64,000 nucleotides of DNA from an uncultured Lachnospiraceae bacterium (GTDB taxonomy: Bacteria; Bacillota; Clostridia; Lachnospirales; Lachnospiraceae): positions 1 to 64,000 of the forward strand of contig OMXP01000005.1 of assembly GCA_900315055.1 (NCBI GenBank), given 5' to 3'. Below are positions 17,545-26,994 of this stretch, piece by piece. The notes beneath the pieces are model-generated. The model was not told the DNA's origin and searched no databases. It saw only the letters and a program-made list of their open reading frames with translations. The translations under genes were made by a program, and so were the position numbers. The first letter of the stretch is position 1; the number at the start of each line of letters is the position of its first letter.

Positions 17545-18591
17545 TCAGCCTTTCCTTAAGAAGAGCTTTCTCGCAGCAAGGATCACAAACGGCTCCGGAA
17601 AGCGAAGGACAACTTCCAGAATCTTGTTCGCGGGATCCCTGGGGCTCCTCTTCTGCAGGGAAAGAAGGCGCCTTCCGTTCTGCTCGTGGCAGATCTGCTG
17701 CACTCGCCGGGTGACCTCCCTGTCCCCGCACTCCGTTCGCCGAAGCTCGTTTTTGAGAACAAGAAAGAGAAGGTAGAGGCTCTCGCGCTTTACCATCTCC
17801 TCACCGCCTTGCACGCCCTTATCCCGGACAATGCCGGACAGAGTGCCGACAAGCAGCTTTACGTTCTCATAGAGCCCCGCATCATAGTGATGCACCATCG
17901 AGCCCTCGACAAAGCGGTAGTGGTAGAACGCATCGGGAAGGAGCACCACGCGCTTTGCATCGAGAAGCACCGGCACCGTGATGTTCACGTCCTCTGCCAT
18001 GCGGATCTTCGGGTTGCAGTAAGGAAGGTTTGAGATAAGAAGCTTCCTTGAAAAGAGCTTCATGCAGCGGGAGAGGATCACGGTCCGCTGCTCGTTCCCG
18101 AGAAGGTCCTCTTTGATCTGCCTCTCCAGATAGAGTCCCGTATAGTCCCCGGGAAGTGCCCTCGAGGCCTGGACCTCGCCCCGAACGGTCCCGTCCTGCC
18201 CCGTTCTCTCAATCACGAAGTTCGACGAAATCACCTCGGCTTCTTCCACCGACGGGTCCGCGGGATAGGGAAGGTGGGATTCCATGGAAGAGAGGGTTTT
18301 TGGCGATAGGAAATCGTCGCAGTCAAGAAACATGACATACGGCTCTTTGGTCTCCTTCAGCCCCCGCATCCAGGTTGCCATGAGGCCCTCGTTCTTCTTG
18401 TGGATGACGCGAAACCTCGGATCCTTCTGTACTGCCGCATCGAGCAGGGCAGGCGACCCGTCCGTCGAGCCATCGTCGACAAAAAGAACGGAGAAGTCCC
18501 TGCAGTCCTGTGATGTCAGGCTGTCGATGCACGCGGAAAGGTATTTCTCCCCGTTGTAGACGGGGACGATCACTGCAATCCTTTGTTCCAT
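17545..18591 (-). CDS. GT2 family glycosyltransferase
   Basis: 348 aa. 'IAVIVPVYNGEKYLSACI' at the start, 'FVDDGSTDGSP' and 'MFLDCDDFLSPK' show an intact GT-A/GT2 catalytic core. An 'MAEDVNITVP' motif around 220 is the usual acceptor-site (ED) signature. The basic C-terminus may lie on the membrane surface. It follows the GT4 gene at 18593 by one base. Donor sugar unknown. Confidence 0.9.
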   Translation of the reverse strand: MEQRIAVIVPVYNGEKYLSACIDSLTSQDCRDFSVLFVDDGSTDGSPALLDAAVQKDPRFRVIHKKNEGLMATWMRGLKETKEPYVMFLDCDDFLSPKTLSSMESHLPYPADPSVEEAEVISSNFVIERTGQDGTVRGEVQASRALPGDYTGLYLERQIKEDLLGNEQRTVILSRCMKLFSRKLLISNLPYCNPKIRMAEDVNITVPVLLDAKRVVLLPDAFYHYRFVEGSMVHHYDAGLYENVKLLVGTLSGIVRDKGVQGGEEMVKRESLYLLFLVLKNELRRTECGDREVTRRVQQICHEQNGRRLLSLQKRSPRDPANKILEVVLRFPEPFVILAARKLFLRKG

Positions 18592-18592
18592 T

Positions 18593-19741
18593 TCACACCC
18601 AGTAGCGCTTTAACGTTTCGTAGATTTCCTTCCCGACCACCCGGTAGGAGTAGGAGGCCGCATGCTCATGAGCAGCCTTTGCATAAGTTTCATAGGATCC
18701 CTGAATCATCCGGACCCCTGCCGCGATGGAGGCCGCCGATCCATCGGATTTTTCCGCATCCTTTCCGAATGCCACCGTCTCCGGGATGCCGCCGACCGGG
18801 GTGGAGATGACGGGAAGGCCGTTTGCAAGGGCCTCGAGGATCACCATCGGGACTCCCTCAAAGTCCGAATTCATGAGGAGGATGTCCGACTGCTGCATGA
18901 TCTCCTGCACCCTCTCCGGCGTCACCGCGCCGGTAAACTCGACCCGGTCTGTCAAAGAAAGTTTCCGCACCATCTGCTCGAAGGTTCCTCTCTCCTCGCC
19001 GTCTCCCACAATGGAAAGATGACAGTCCGGAAGTTCCGTCATTGCCCGGATAATCCCGGCAAGTCCCTTGTCATTCGAAAGGCGTCCCGCAAAGAGGAGG
19101 CGTCCCGCAAAGGCGTGGGGTGTCCAGGACTCATACCCTTCCGGCAGGACGACCGAGTTGGTCACCTTCTCCAGCCGGTCCGTATAGGGCAGATAGTCGT
19201 CAAAGCTCTTCTGATCGAGGACAAAGATGAAGTCCGCATAGCGAAGGACCTGCTTCAGGTACTGCACAAAGCCTGTCTTGACGAGGGGGTTGTGTTTGTA
19301 GAAGCGAAAGCCCCGGGCCATGTTGGCGTAGGAGCCGTGGGAGAAGAGAACGACTTTGGTGGGCGGGCAGAGGACCCGAATCGCCATGACAGCCTCCGGG
19401 GTCTGGACATAGCAGCAGTCGATCCGTTGAAGGTGCAGCTTCCTCCCATAGTGAAGAAGCCCCTTCACATAGGCCGCGCGAAGAGAGTGTGCCGTGTGCG
19501 CAAGATCGGTCTCTACGGAGGCGACCGGAAGAAACGCGAGTTTCCTTCCCGCCTTCTCAACGCTTCCCCACTCTCCGACCCTGTCTTTGTCCTTTGTCAC
19601 GCCGACAAGCAGGATGTCCTTCGTGCGCTCTTCAGGCAGGCTCTCACACAGAAAGGTCAGAAAGTTCCCGACCGATGTCAGCTGACCTCCGATCGGGAAA
19701 CTCACAAAGTCCGATGTATCAAAAACAATCAGTCTAGCCAA
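18593..19741 (-). CDS. GT4 family glycosyltransferase with a TTG start
   Basis: 382 aa. No in-frame ATG fits; the TTG at 19741 is preceded by AGGAG at six bases, so it is the likely start. The N-terminal domain begins 'ARLIVFDTSDFVSFPIGGQ'. The C-terminal donor-binding domain shows 'FAGRLSNDKGLAGII', 'VGDGEERGTFEQ' and the GT4 glutamate motif 'DFEGVPMVILEALANGLPVIST'. It is a retaining GT-B enzyme working on the cytoplasmic face. Specificity is unknown. Confidence 0.88.
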   Translation of the reverse strand: MARLIVFDTSDFVSFPIGGQLTSVGNFLTFLCESLPEERTKDILLVGVTKDKDRVGEWGSVEKAGRKLAFLPVASVETDLAHTAHSLRAAYVKGLLHYGRKLHLQRIDCCYVQTPEAVMAIRVLCPPTKVVLFSHGSYANMARGFRFYKHNPLVKTGFVQYLKQVLRYADFIFVLDQKSFDDYLPYTDRLEKVTNSVVLPEGYESWTPHAFAGRLLFAGRLSNDKGLAGIIRAMTELPDCHLSIVGDGEERGTFEQMVRKLSLTDRVEFTGAVTPERVQEIMQQSDILLMNSDFEGVPMVILEALANGLPVISTPVGGIPETVAFGKDAEKSDGSAASIAAGVRMIQGSYETYAKAAHEHAASYSYRVVGKEIYETLKRYWV

Positions 19742-19750
19742 GACATACTC

Positions 19751-20896
19751 CTATCGAAACAGCTCATTCCAGTACAGCGGAACTCTGCTGTCCCAGCCAA
19801 AGCGGGTGATGTTTTTCTCTCCCTTTTGAACAAGCTCTGCGCAAAGCTTTTCATGCGTCTGCAGATACAGGAGCTTATCCGCAACGTCCGGGCAGTTGTC
19901 CGGATCGACGAGAAGACCCGCATCGCCGATCACTTCCTTCAGGGACGTCCGGTCCGAGGAGACAACCGGCGTATCGAGCTGCATCGCCTCTAGCGGCGGA
20001 AAGCCAAAGCCCTCGATGTAGGAAAGAAACAGGAAGATCTTTGCGTTTTTTATCAGGACGCAGAGCTCACTGTGTTCCTTCACAAATCCCTTCAGGATTA
20101 CATGGGAGGCTGCCTCGGAAGAAAGTCCCGCCTGTTCCCGGTAGGGAGCAAGGTCATCGATGCCGATGACAAGAAGGGAGAGCGGCGTTACGCCTTCCTT
20201 TTTTGCCCGCTCATAGTAGATCCCGTAGGATTTCAGGATCCCCGCGGCGTTTTTGTGCGGAAGAGAGCTTGTCACCGCCGCGATATAGCCCTCCTGCAGC
20301 GCCGGATCGTGCACCGCGGTATCCTCCGGCAGCACGACGTCATTCAGGCCGTTGTAAATCCGGACCGTCTTCTTCTTGCTTCCCGGAACCCGTCTCTCGA
20401 TGTCGTCCCTCGAATAGTCCGAGATCGTGATCACCCGGTCCGCGCCTTTAATGGAGGCAAGGAGCCGGTTTGTGATGTAGAAATTTTCCGGCTTCGACAC
20501 CCAGTCCGGGTGATGCTCCCTGTACCAGAGGGGGATCAGGTCGTGGATCAGGATCGTATCCTTCCCGTGATAGACAAGCGGCCGGTATCCCCGGGGAAAC
20601 AGCACCCTGTCGGGATCAAGGTCCTTTAATACCTTCGTCACCCCGAAGAGTTCCCACAGCGTGTATGTCTTCCGGTCGAGGGGATCCCCTGAGCACCGGT
20701 GAAACTGCACGCCCGGCACCTCGAAATCACTCCGGTTGTAGTCGTTTCCGAGGACGATGATCTCGTTTTCCATGCCCCGTGCGCAGTTCTCCGCACCGAG
20801 GTACTCGACAAGACTGTAGGTGAGGTTGTAGATGCCGATGCTCTTTCCCTTGCCCTTGACCAGCTTGAAGGCATCGATCACAAGCCGTTTGCTCAT
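19751..20896 (-). CDS. GT4 family glycosyltransferase
   Basis: 381 aa. 'GKSIGIYNLTYSLVEYL' near the N-terminus, 'LIHDLIPLWYREHHPDWV' and 'RVITISDYSRDD' are typical of mannosyl/rhamnosyl-type GT4 enzymes. The C-terminal domain has 'SYIEGFGFPPLEAMQLDTPVV' with the catalytic-domain Glu pair, then 'GDAGLLVDPDN'. It starts just after the stop of the initiating sugar phosphotransferase gene (20900), suggesting it adds the second sugar, but this is inference. Confidence 0.9.
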   Translation of the reverse strand: MSKRLVIDAFKLVKGKGKSIGIYNLTYSLVEYLGAENCARGMENEIIVLGNDYNRSDFEVPGVQFHRCSGDPLDRKTYTLWELFGVTKVLKDLDPDRVLFPRGYRPLVYHGKDTILIHDLIPLWYREHHPDWVSKPENFYITNRLLASIKGADRVITISDYSRDDIERRVPGSKKKTVRIYNGLNDVVLPEDTAVHDPALQEGYIAAVTSSLPHKNAAGILKSYGIYYERAKKEGVTPLSLLVIGIDDLAPYREQAGLSSEAASHVILKGFVKEHSELCVLIKNAKIFLFLSYIEGFGFPPLEAMQLDTPVVSSDRTSLKEVIGDAGLLVDPDNCPDVADKLLYLQTHEKLCAELVQKGEKNITRFGWDSRVPLYWNELFR

Positions 20897-20899
20897 TCC

Positions 20900-22285
20900 T
20901 TACTTGGCTCCCTTGTGCCGGAACACCACCGCGACCGTCTTCAGAAGAATCTTGAAATCCAGAGACAGGCTCCAGTGGTCAATATAGCTGAGGTCCAGCT
21001 TTACCACCTCGTCGAAGTCCGTGATGTCGGACCGCCCGGACACCTGCCACATGCCGGTAAGTCCCGGCGTCATGGACAGTCTTCTGCGGTAATGCTCGTT
21101 ATACTGTTCAAATTCCTTCTCGGTCGGCGGGCGCGTGCCGACAAGACTCATATCGCCCTTCAAAACGTTCAGAAACTGCGGGAACTCATCAAGACTCGTC
21201 TTGCGGATGAACTTGCCGACCTTCGTAACTCTCGGGTCGTCGTCCATCTTGAACATGAGGCCGCTCACCTCGTTCTTGCTCTCGAGATCCTTGAGACGTG
21301 CCTCCGCGTCCTTATACATGGACCGGAACTTGTAGATCTTGAAGCGTCTTCCGTTCTTTCCGACTCTCGTCTGGGAGAAGAACACGGGCCCCGGAGAGTC
21401 GATCTTAATCGCCGGGGCAAGGAAGATCGTGATGATCCCGGTCAGGATAAGGCCCACGATGCCGCCGATGATGTCAAACAGGCGCTTCACCATGAGCTTC
21501 TTGACGCTTGCCTTGAAGCGGGAGTAGGTGATCACCGTGTAGTCCCCCGCAAAGGTCTCGACCCGGGTCACGGCTCCCTCTTCCTCGAGACCGATGTTGT
21601 AGTGGGTCGTGACGCCCATCTCCAGGAAGCCGTCGATGAGAGGACGCAGATCCTGCTGTGCCATGCCGGGGGTGTTGATGAATACCTCGTCAAAGGGCAC
21701 CTGCACCAGCTTCTCGATGACGTTCTTGAAATCGTCCTTTGTCTTCAGGTCATCCACCGTGATCGAGCCGACGACCTGATAGGCCTCGTCGCTTCTCTTG
21801 TGGAAGGCGGCGATCGTCTCCTCCTGCTTGTCGCGCCGTGTCACGATGACGATCTTGCTCGTCACCTTGTCATCGGACAGATACCGCTTCAGGAGCTTCT
21901 TCACGATCAGGTGTGCCACGTACATCATGCACACGTTGATCCAGACAAAGTTCGCGATCACGATGCGCGAGAGGATATACGCCCACTGGGCAAAGAAGAC
22001 AATGACCAGGGTGGACACCACAAGGATCAGGTTGAACTTCAGGATGGCAACGAGCTCGCGCCCGTAGCCGCGCTTCAGGATTGTGCTGTTCCAGTCCTGA
22101 AAGAAGTTGACGACCGTGCAGACCATGAGCATGACAACCATGACCAGGTAGTGAAAAGTCCGGTTGCCATAGTCTCTTGCCACCGCATACCGCCACTGCG
22201 TGGCGATCAGATACGAGGCGATGATGCAGAGCATGTCAACGATCCACAGTACATACGTCTTGACGATCTTGGATTTCGGATTCAT
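20900..22285 (-). CDS. Polyprenyl glycosylphosphotransferase (initiating enzyme)
   Basis: 461 aa from the ATG at 22285, with GGGGGAG about 12 bases upstream; a GTG at 22312 lacks a ribosome site. It has four to five N-terminal spans, a CoA-binding-like central domain and a C-terminal bacterial sugar transferase domain. That domain shows '[10 protein letters not shown]', '[18 protein letters not shown]' and '[14 protein letters not shown]'. The layout is that of WbaP/WcaJ/CpsE. It moves a sugar 1-phosphate from a UDP-sugar to undecaprenyl phosphate, the first committed step. Its start lies 50 bases inside the upstream GT2-polymerase gene, suggesting translational coupling. Confidence 0.93.
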   Translation of the reverse strand: MNPKSKIVKTYVLWIVDMLCIIASYLIATQWRYAVARDYGNRTFHYLVMVVMLMVCTVVNFFQDWNSTILKRGYGRELVAILKFNLILVVSTLVIVFFAQWAYILSRIVIANFVWINVCMMYVAHLIVKKLLKRYLSDDKVTSKIVIVTRRDKQEETIAAFHKRSDEAYQVVGSITVDDLKTKDDFKNVIEKLVQVPFDEVFINTPGMAQQDLRPLIDGFLEMGVTTHYNIGLEEEGAVTRVETFAGDYTVITYSRFKASVKKLMVKRLFDIIGGIVGLILTGIITIFLAPAIKIDSPGPVFFSQTRVGKNGRRFKIYKFRSMYKDAEARLKDLESKNEVSGLMFKMDDDPRVTKVGKFIRKTSLDEFPQFLNVLKGDMSLVGTRPPTEKEFEQYNEHYRRRLSMTPGLTGMWQVSGRSDITDFDEVVKLDLSYIDHWSLSLDFKILLKTVAVVFRHKGAK

Positions 22286-24311
22286 CGTGTTCGGTTTCTC
22301 CCCCGTTTTCACTCAAAATGATTCGAAAATACGCTGCAAAAACAAACAGCAGTACATCCCTACCAATATACACCGAAACTAGGTGTGCCTCAAATAAAGT
22401 ATAGAGAATCAGTACACCAAAGAAAACAAGCGTACGGACATCGCGCTTTTTCCGTACCGCATGGAAGATCTCGAAGATAAGCCACACCATGGCAGTTCCC
22501 GGAATCAGGCCGTACCAGTAGAACAGGCGGACGAATCCGAGATCAAAGAAATAGCTGCTTGCCGGCGATGAAAACAGGCTCCAGGTCGCGATCGTCCCCT
22601 CATCGTAGATCGTATCCCAGAGGGCGGAGATCCGCCCGGTCATGATGCTGTCTGCCCGATGCAGAAGCGCGTGCTCTGCGGGATTCCAGACAGCCCCCGC
22701 AAGGCAGATGCAAAGACCTGCCGCAAAGAGCGCCTCGAGGACGATGTACGGTGCGTTTTTCTTCCAGACCGGCGCCTTTTTCGTCAAAGCAAGGACAAGC
22801 GCCGCAAGAAGCACCAGAAATGGCATGGCCGCCCGGGCCGTCGCGTACAGGGCGCCGTTCAGCAAAAGAAGCAGGACAAGCTGCCAGGGTCTTACCTGAT
22901 CCCACCAGATATAGAGCCCGAGGAGGATCACCACCATGTACATGCAGTACATCGAGTTCGGGTGGCCCATGCCAAGGCAGAGGCGCGTGACCGGGCTGGT
23001 CCCGTCGATGACCTCCGTCACCGTGACCGTGCCGAGGACCCCGAAGATCGAGAGAAGAGCAAGAAGAACGCACCCTCCAAGAGTTCCGAAAAAGGAGATC
23101 TTCTCCACCTTTCGAAGATCCATGCCAAGAAGAGCCATGGCAAACACGGTATAGCGGAGGATCTCATTCCGGCCGCTTGCCCGGTAGGAGATCACGGACA
23201 GCACAAGGGCCGCAAAAAAGAAAATCCGCTCTTTTCTTGTGTACCTCGTTCCGAAAACAGCCTTGGCACCAAAGAGCAGGAACGTCAGCCGGAAGAGGTA
23301 GCTCTCATACGGATTCAGGATCGCGCTCTTGTCGATGATGACGATCGAAAGCTCGATGAGAAACGCCAGAACAAAGAGCCCGTCCCAGAGGCGGGACAGG
23401 AACCCGCGGTTCGTAACGGAAAGGAGTTTTCCGTAGAGATACTCATTCGTATCAAAGCGCCGCTGCAGCTTTCTTTTCCTCTCTTCCCTCTTTGCCTCCC
23501 GGAAGACATTTTCCTCCAGGTGAAAGGCAGCGGCTGTATCTCCCCGTTCGGGATTTTCCGCAAGGACAGACGCAAGCTTTGCCTTACAGGAAGGCACCTT
23601 CCAGAGCTCAAACTTCTCATACACGTGGAGGTACTCCCGGCGAAGGATCTTCGGATCCGTTCCGACCGACTCGGTGAGCTGCCCTTTCGATAGATGAATC
23701 GTAACAAGCGGCTTTTCCGAGAAGGCAAAGTGCGGGTTCTGCCGCAAAATCTGCATGTAGTAGTCGGAATCCACAAGCCAGGTGAGCGTCTCATCATAGG
23801 TGATCTGATGGGATAACAGAGCGCTTCGCCGGACCATCACCGCTGACGGGGCGCCGATGGTGTTTCCGGTGTACAGAAGGCGGTAGTCTCTCCGGAATCT
23901 CTCAATATCTTCCTCCGGCGTGCACCGGTCTCTCTCCACGACACCGTCCCGCATCTGTCTCGATCCCGAGAAGGCAAGATCCGCCTCCGGGTTTTCATCG
24001 AGAAGATCGACGAACGTCTGCAGACAGTCCCTGTCCGTAAAGGAATCGTCCCCGTGCATGATCTTGACATAGTCTCCCTTTGCCAGGGCGATCGCCGCAT
24101 TCCAGTTCTTCGGAGCTCCGAGTGGTGTTTTGTTGTGCACGTAGGTGATCCGTCCCGCAAAGGGCGAAAGGACAGAGGGGTCACAGGGCTCTTTCGAGTC
24201 ATCGGTAAGGATGACCTCGAAGTCCTGAAAAGTCTGCATGGAAATCGATGCAAGAAGGTTCTTCAGCCCCTCCGGATTCTCATAGACCGGAATACAGATG
24301 GATACTTTCAT
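22236..24311 (-). CDS. Fusion of GT2 glycosyltransferase and Wzy-like polymerase
   Basis: 691 aa. Residues 1 to about 230 are a GT2 domain: 'VSICIPVYENPEGLKNLL', 'ILTDDSKEP', 'YVKIMHGDDSFTD' (metal site), 'YDETLTWLVDSDYYMQ'. After a basic linker (about 265-295), the rest has about ten membrane spans. These carry an external 'GMGHPNSMYCMYMVV' motif seen in Firmicute Wzy proteins and a later 'GFVRLFYWYGLIPG'. No separate polymerase gene is seen in cluster A, so this protein is the likely one. The four-base ATGA overlap with the upstream gene supports one transcript. The frame is continuous with no internal ribosome site noticed, so the fusion looks real. Confidence 0.82.
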   Translation of the reverse strand: MKVSICIPVYENPEGLKNLLASISMQTFQDFEVILTDDSKEPCDPSVLSPFAGRITYVHNKTPLGAPKNWNAAIALAKGDYVKIMHGDDSFTDRDCLQTFVDLLDENPEADLAFSGSRQMRDGVVERDRCTPEEDIERFRRDYRLLYTGNTIGAPSAVMVRRSALLSHQITYDETLTWLVDSDYYMQILRQNPHFAFSEKPLVTIHLSKGQLTESVGTDPKILRREYLHVYEKFELWKVPSCKAKLASVLAENPERGDTAAAFHLEENVFREAKREERKRKLQRRFDTNEYLYGKLLSVTNRGFLSRLWDGLFVLAFLIELSIVIIDKSAILNPYESYLFRLTFLLFGAKAVFGTRYTRKERIFFFAALVLSVISYRASGRNEILRYTVFAMALLGMDLRKVEKISFFGTLGGCVLLALLSIFGVLGTVTVTEVIDGTSPVTRLCLGMGHPNSMYCMYMVVILLGLYIWWDQVRPWQLVLLLLLNGALYATARAAMPFLVLLAALVLALTKKAPVWKKNAPYIVLEALFAAGLCICLAGAVWNPAEHALLHRADSIMTGRISALWDTIYDEGTIATWSLFSSPASSYFFDLGFVRLFYWYGLIPGTAMVWLIFEIFHAVRKKRDVRTLVFFGVLILYTLFEAHLVSVYIGRDVLLFVFAAYFRIILSENGGETEHDESEIQDRQDVCTVDR

Positions 24312-25321
24312 GAGCGGCGCAGCATCCTTTCCGCCTTGTGCAGGGCCTTGTTCATCAGGTTTTTCCGCTCGTTTCTCTTCTTCACCCGAAGCACCTCCGG
24401 ATCATCCTCCGCGCGTTTTTTTGTCTCCGGCACCTTATAGGCGCGAAGTTCCTGCCTGCACTCGTCCGCCGTAAAGAGTCTTCCCTTCCGGTCGAGGTAG
24501 GTGAAGATGGAATAGATGTTCTGGGCGGTGCACCAGTAGCCGTCGGAGACGTTGTGGCGTGCCCAGTATTTCGGCGCGATTACCTTCCGGACGTTCTTCG
24601 AGGTATACACCGGGAAAAACGCGAAAGACGAGTTGGAGACAATAAGATACCTTGCAAGATGGAGCGCCGCATAGTCCTCTTCCGGCCTCCCGTGGTGCAC
24701 CGGAATCCCGGGAAGGAGCTTTTTTGCAGCCTCCACGTCCTCGGTGATGATACAGAAGCGCATCGAGGGATTCTCCCGCCGCATCAGAGCCATGGCGTTT
24801 GTCCAGTACCGCTTCTCGAGAAAGAGTTCCGGGCTGTCCGCATACTCGCTGCCGCGGACGTTCAGGAGGCACAGGTCCTCCGCCCCATAAGAGGGGTCAG
24901 CCAGGTTTTCATCGACAGAAAGCCAGGAGCAGATCTCTTCCCTTAAGGCTCCAAAGTACGCCTCTGCCTGCAGATTTCCGGAGAGAAGGATCTTCTCCTG
25001 TCTGTGACTCCTTAACAGATCCAGCATCGTCCCGTCCGTCCCCCGGATATCGATGCCCCGGGTGAGGTCCGAAGCGGCAGTCGGAAGATAAAGCCGTTTG
25101 TCCTTCTCCTCAAAGGAGAGATACGAAGTCTCCTCTTCGACAGGAGCCCCCAGGTCAAGTTGCAGGAAGTCCGCGTTCAGGAACTGCCTTCCGCCGGTGG
25201 CAAAGGTATAGCCGTACGTCTTGGCAAGGGCACGCGTCGAGACATAGCAGAACAGCCGGTTGCCAAGTCCCTGGCCTTTCCGGAACACGGTTCCCAGTAC
25301 GTTTTTTGCCTCTTCTGCCAT
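24308..25321 (-). CDS. GT11-like (fucosyltransferase-fold) glycosyltransferase
   Basis: 337 aa from the ATG at 25321, which overlaps the stop of the GT17 gene by one base (TGATG). The longer open frame upstream is not protein-like. The start 'GQGLGNRLFCYVSTRAL' parallels the GT11 GGLGNQ motif. 'LLNVRGSEYADSPE' sits where HxRRGDY normally lies, and 'LARYLIVSNSSFAFFPVY' resembles the late GT11 motif. It is a divergent member of the fucosyltransferase superfamily. Fucose as donor is likely but not proven, since the arginine-rich motif is altered. Confidence 0.7.
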   Translation of the reverse strand: MAEEAKNVLGTVFRKGQGLGNRLFCYVSTRALAKTYGYTFATGGRQFLNADFLQLDLGAPVEEETSYLSFEEKDKRLYLPTAASDLTRGIDIRGTDGTMLDLLRSHRQEKILLSGNLQAEAYFGALREEICSWLSVDENLADPSYGAEDLCLLNVRGSEYADSPELFLEKRYWTNAMALMRRENPSMRFCIITEDVEAAKKLLPGIPVHHGRPEEDYAALHLARYLIVSNSSFAFFPVYTSKNVRKVIAPKYWARHNVSDGYWCTAQNIYSIFTYLDRKGRLFTADECRQELRAYKVPETKKRAEDDPEVLRVKKRNERKNLMNKALHKAERMLRRS

Positions 25322-26244
25322 CAGCTGTTTTTCTGCCCTTTCAGCCTTGCCCTGACCTTCAGTGCCCACTCCAGGAGCGCATCGGCAATCTTCCGGTACC
25401 AGGCAGGCTCCCGGTACAGGAGATAGTCGTACTCCTTCAGATGCTCCCTTAAGTATGCGGGATAGGAATCGTCGATCTTTGCAACGACAAGTTCCGCGTC
25501 CCGGCCGAGGAAGTCCTGCTTCGAGCGAAGCTTTGCCCCCACCTCTGCGAGCACGTGCCTCGAGTTGTACTCCTGGTGTGCTGCGCTTTTGATCTTGTAG
25601 CGGATCCTCTCCTCCACGGACTCGTTCTTTCCGCCGCCCATGTAGGAAAAATGCCAGCCGCCGTTGTCCACGCGAACACCGATCTTCTTCTGCTGTGCAT
25701 TCCGGAGCTCCTCGGTGGTATAGGTGGAGAGCAGGCTGTAACGGCAGATCTTCGTTCCGAGCCACTTCTTCCTCTCCACGCCGTCGAACTCCCCCGTCAC
25801 GGAGAGGTTCTTTCCCGAGATGTCCTCGAGGTTCAGATACCCGTAGAAAAGCCGCTGCGCAAGCATGTAAATCTTCCCGTCTTCCACCTTCGGCAGAAGC
25901 TCTTTTAAGACCTCCGGATTCGGAATCTCGTCGACATCGGAGAAGATGACGATATCTTCCGGCTTGCATCCGACAAGTCCTCTTGCCACCGCGCACTTCT
26001 GGTGATGGTCCCGGTCAAAGGCGGTGCCCGTCATCGGTGTGTCGTCTACCACGACGTGGATGATCCGGTCCTCAAACTCCCGGAACTCATCCTTGTTCTC
26101 CTCATAGAACAGCGGCTTCTTTTCGCCGGAGAACGTCACGGTCGACTCGCTGATCACGAACTTATCGACCACATCCGAGAGGATGTGAAGTCTCATCTTC
26201 AGGATATCCAGCTCATTGAAGAACTGAAAGCAGTCGTAGACCAT
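25321..26244 (-). CDS. GT17-like glycosyltransferase
   Basis: 307 aa, AAGGAAAGGG before the ATG. The start 'VYDCFQFFNELDILKMRLHIL' and 'KFVISESTVTFSG' are hallmarks of GT17, the family of the eukaryotic bisecting N-acetylglucosaminyltransferase. 'IVIFSDVDEIPNPEVL' is the metal-binding acidic motif. Bacterial members occur in polysaccharide loci. It probably transfers a beta-linked GlcNAc or related sugar on the cytoplasmic side. It lies between the DUF5672 gene and the GT11-like gene with almost no spacing. Confidence 0.86.
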   Translation of the reverse strand: MVYDCFQFFNELDILKMRLHILSDVVDKFVISESTVTFSGEKKPLFYEENKDEFREFEDRIIHVVVDDTPMTGTAFDRDHHQKCAVARGLVGCKPEDIVIFSDVDEIPNPEVLKELLPKVEDGKIYMLAQRLFYGYLNLEDISGKNLSVTGEFDGVERKKWLGTKICRYSLLSTYTTEELRNAQQKKIGVRVDNGGWHFSYMGGGKNESVEERIRYKIKSAAHQEYNSRHVLAEVGAKLRSKQDFLGRDAELVVAKIDDSYPAYLREHLKEYDYLLYREPAWYRKIADALLEWALKVRARLKGQKNS

Positions 26245-26247
26245 TCG

Positions 26248-26994
26248 CTACCCTTTCCTTTTCATGGCATCGAGCTTTTTTCTCACCCGGCCGATCGTCC
26301 CGTCATAATCCATGCGAAAGCGGGGATACTGCGCGTTGTCCCCCTCCCACTTGTGGAAGAGAAACGGCGTTGTCCCCTTCTCCTCGGGGATCGGCTTCTC
26401 GTGTCCGAAGTGCACCGCCACCTCGAGCGGCGCATAGGTCATGCCGGCCTCGAGGAACCTGTGGCGCATCTTCACGCAGATGAACCCGTCCTCGTTGAAC
26501 CACCCGTGGTCCGCCTCGAATGGCATATGGACCTTGTCGGGGTACTCGAGGAGCCGGTACGAGCGGATTCCGACGCTGTTGCCGACCCGGATCAGGTTTC
26601 CGTTGATGTCGCGATAGGTGAAATCATCGTGCGGATCCGGCCAGGGGGATCCGATATAGTCGTAGGAGAGGAAATCGTCGCGCCAGACTTCCGGATGAAC
26701 GACAAAGCCGTCCGCGTGCACGGTCAGGCAGAAATCCCTGTGCACGTACTTGTACAGGGAGTAGACCATGTTGTAGTTGAAGCTGTTGATATCCGTCAGG
26801 GGATCGATATGCTCATAGGTAATCCCATCCGGCAGGTGGAGCGGCTTTTTGTCCGAGATGAAGACCACCTCGCCAAAGTCGATTCCCCGCATCGAGTACT
26901 CCAGTGCCTTCAGCGTCGCCTGCCGGTTGACGCTCGTCATCGCGGCAAGCGTCACGTTCGGAAGCTGCAGTTTTCCGTTTTTAATCTCTGCCAT
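26248..26994 (-). CDS. DUF5672 family protein, probable glycosyltransferase
   Basis: 248 aa; AAAGGT before the ATG. The order 'VTLAAMTSVNRQATLKALEYS', 'VVFISDKKP', 'LTVHADGFVVHPEVW', 'YDYIGSPWPDP' and 'VGNSVGIRSYRLLEY' matches DUF5672, a GT-A-like family found in glycan loci. The 'HADG' acidic motif would hold the metal and nucleotide sugar. It overlaps the end of the upstream GT11-GT2 fusion gene by 14 bases. Activity has not been assigned to the family as far as I know. Confidence 0.8.
   Translation of the reverse strand: MAEIKNGKLQLPNVTLAAMTSVNRQATLKALEYSMRGIDFGEVVFISDKKPLHLPDGITYEHIDPLTDINSFNYNMVYSLYKYVHRDFCLTVHADGFVVHPEVWRDDFLSYDYIGSPWPDPHDDFTYRDINGNLIRVGNSVGIRSYRLLEYPDKVHMPFEADHGWFNEDGFICVKMRHRFLEAGMTYAPLEVAVHFGHEKPIPEEKGTTPFLFHKWEGDNAQYPRFRMDYDGTIGRVRKKLDAMKRKG

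Noticed and set aside
25322-25996. N-terminal extension of the GT11-like gene at 24308 to 25996
   Set aside because: The extension lies in another frame of the GT17 gene and is not protein-like; the ATG at 25321 with a TGATG junction is the natural start.
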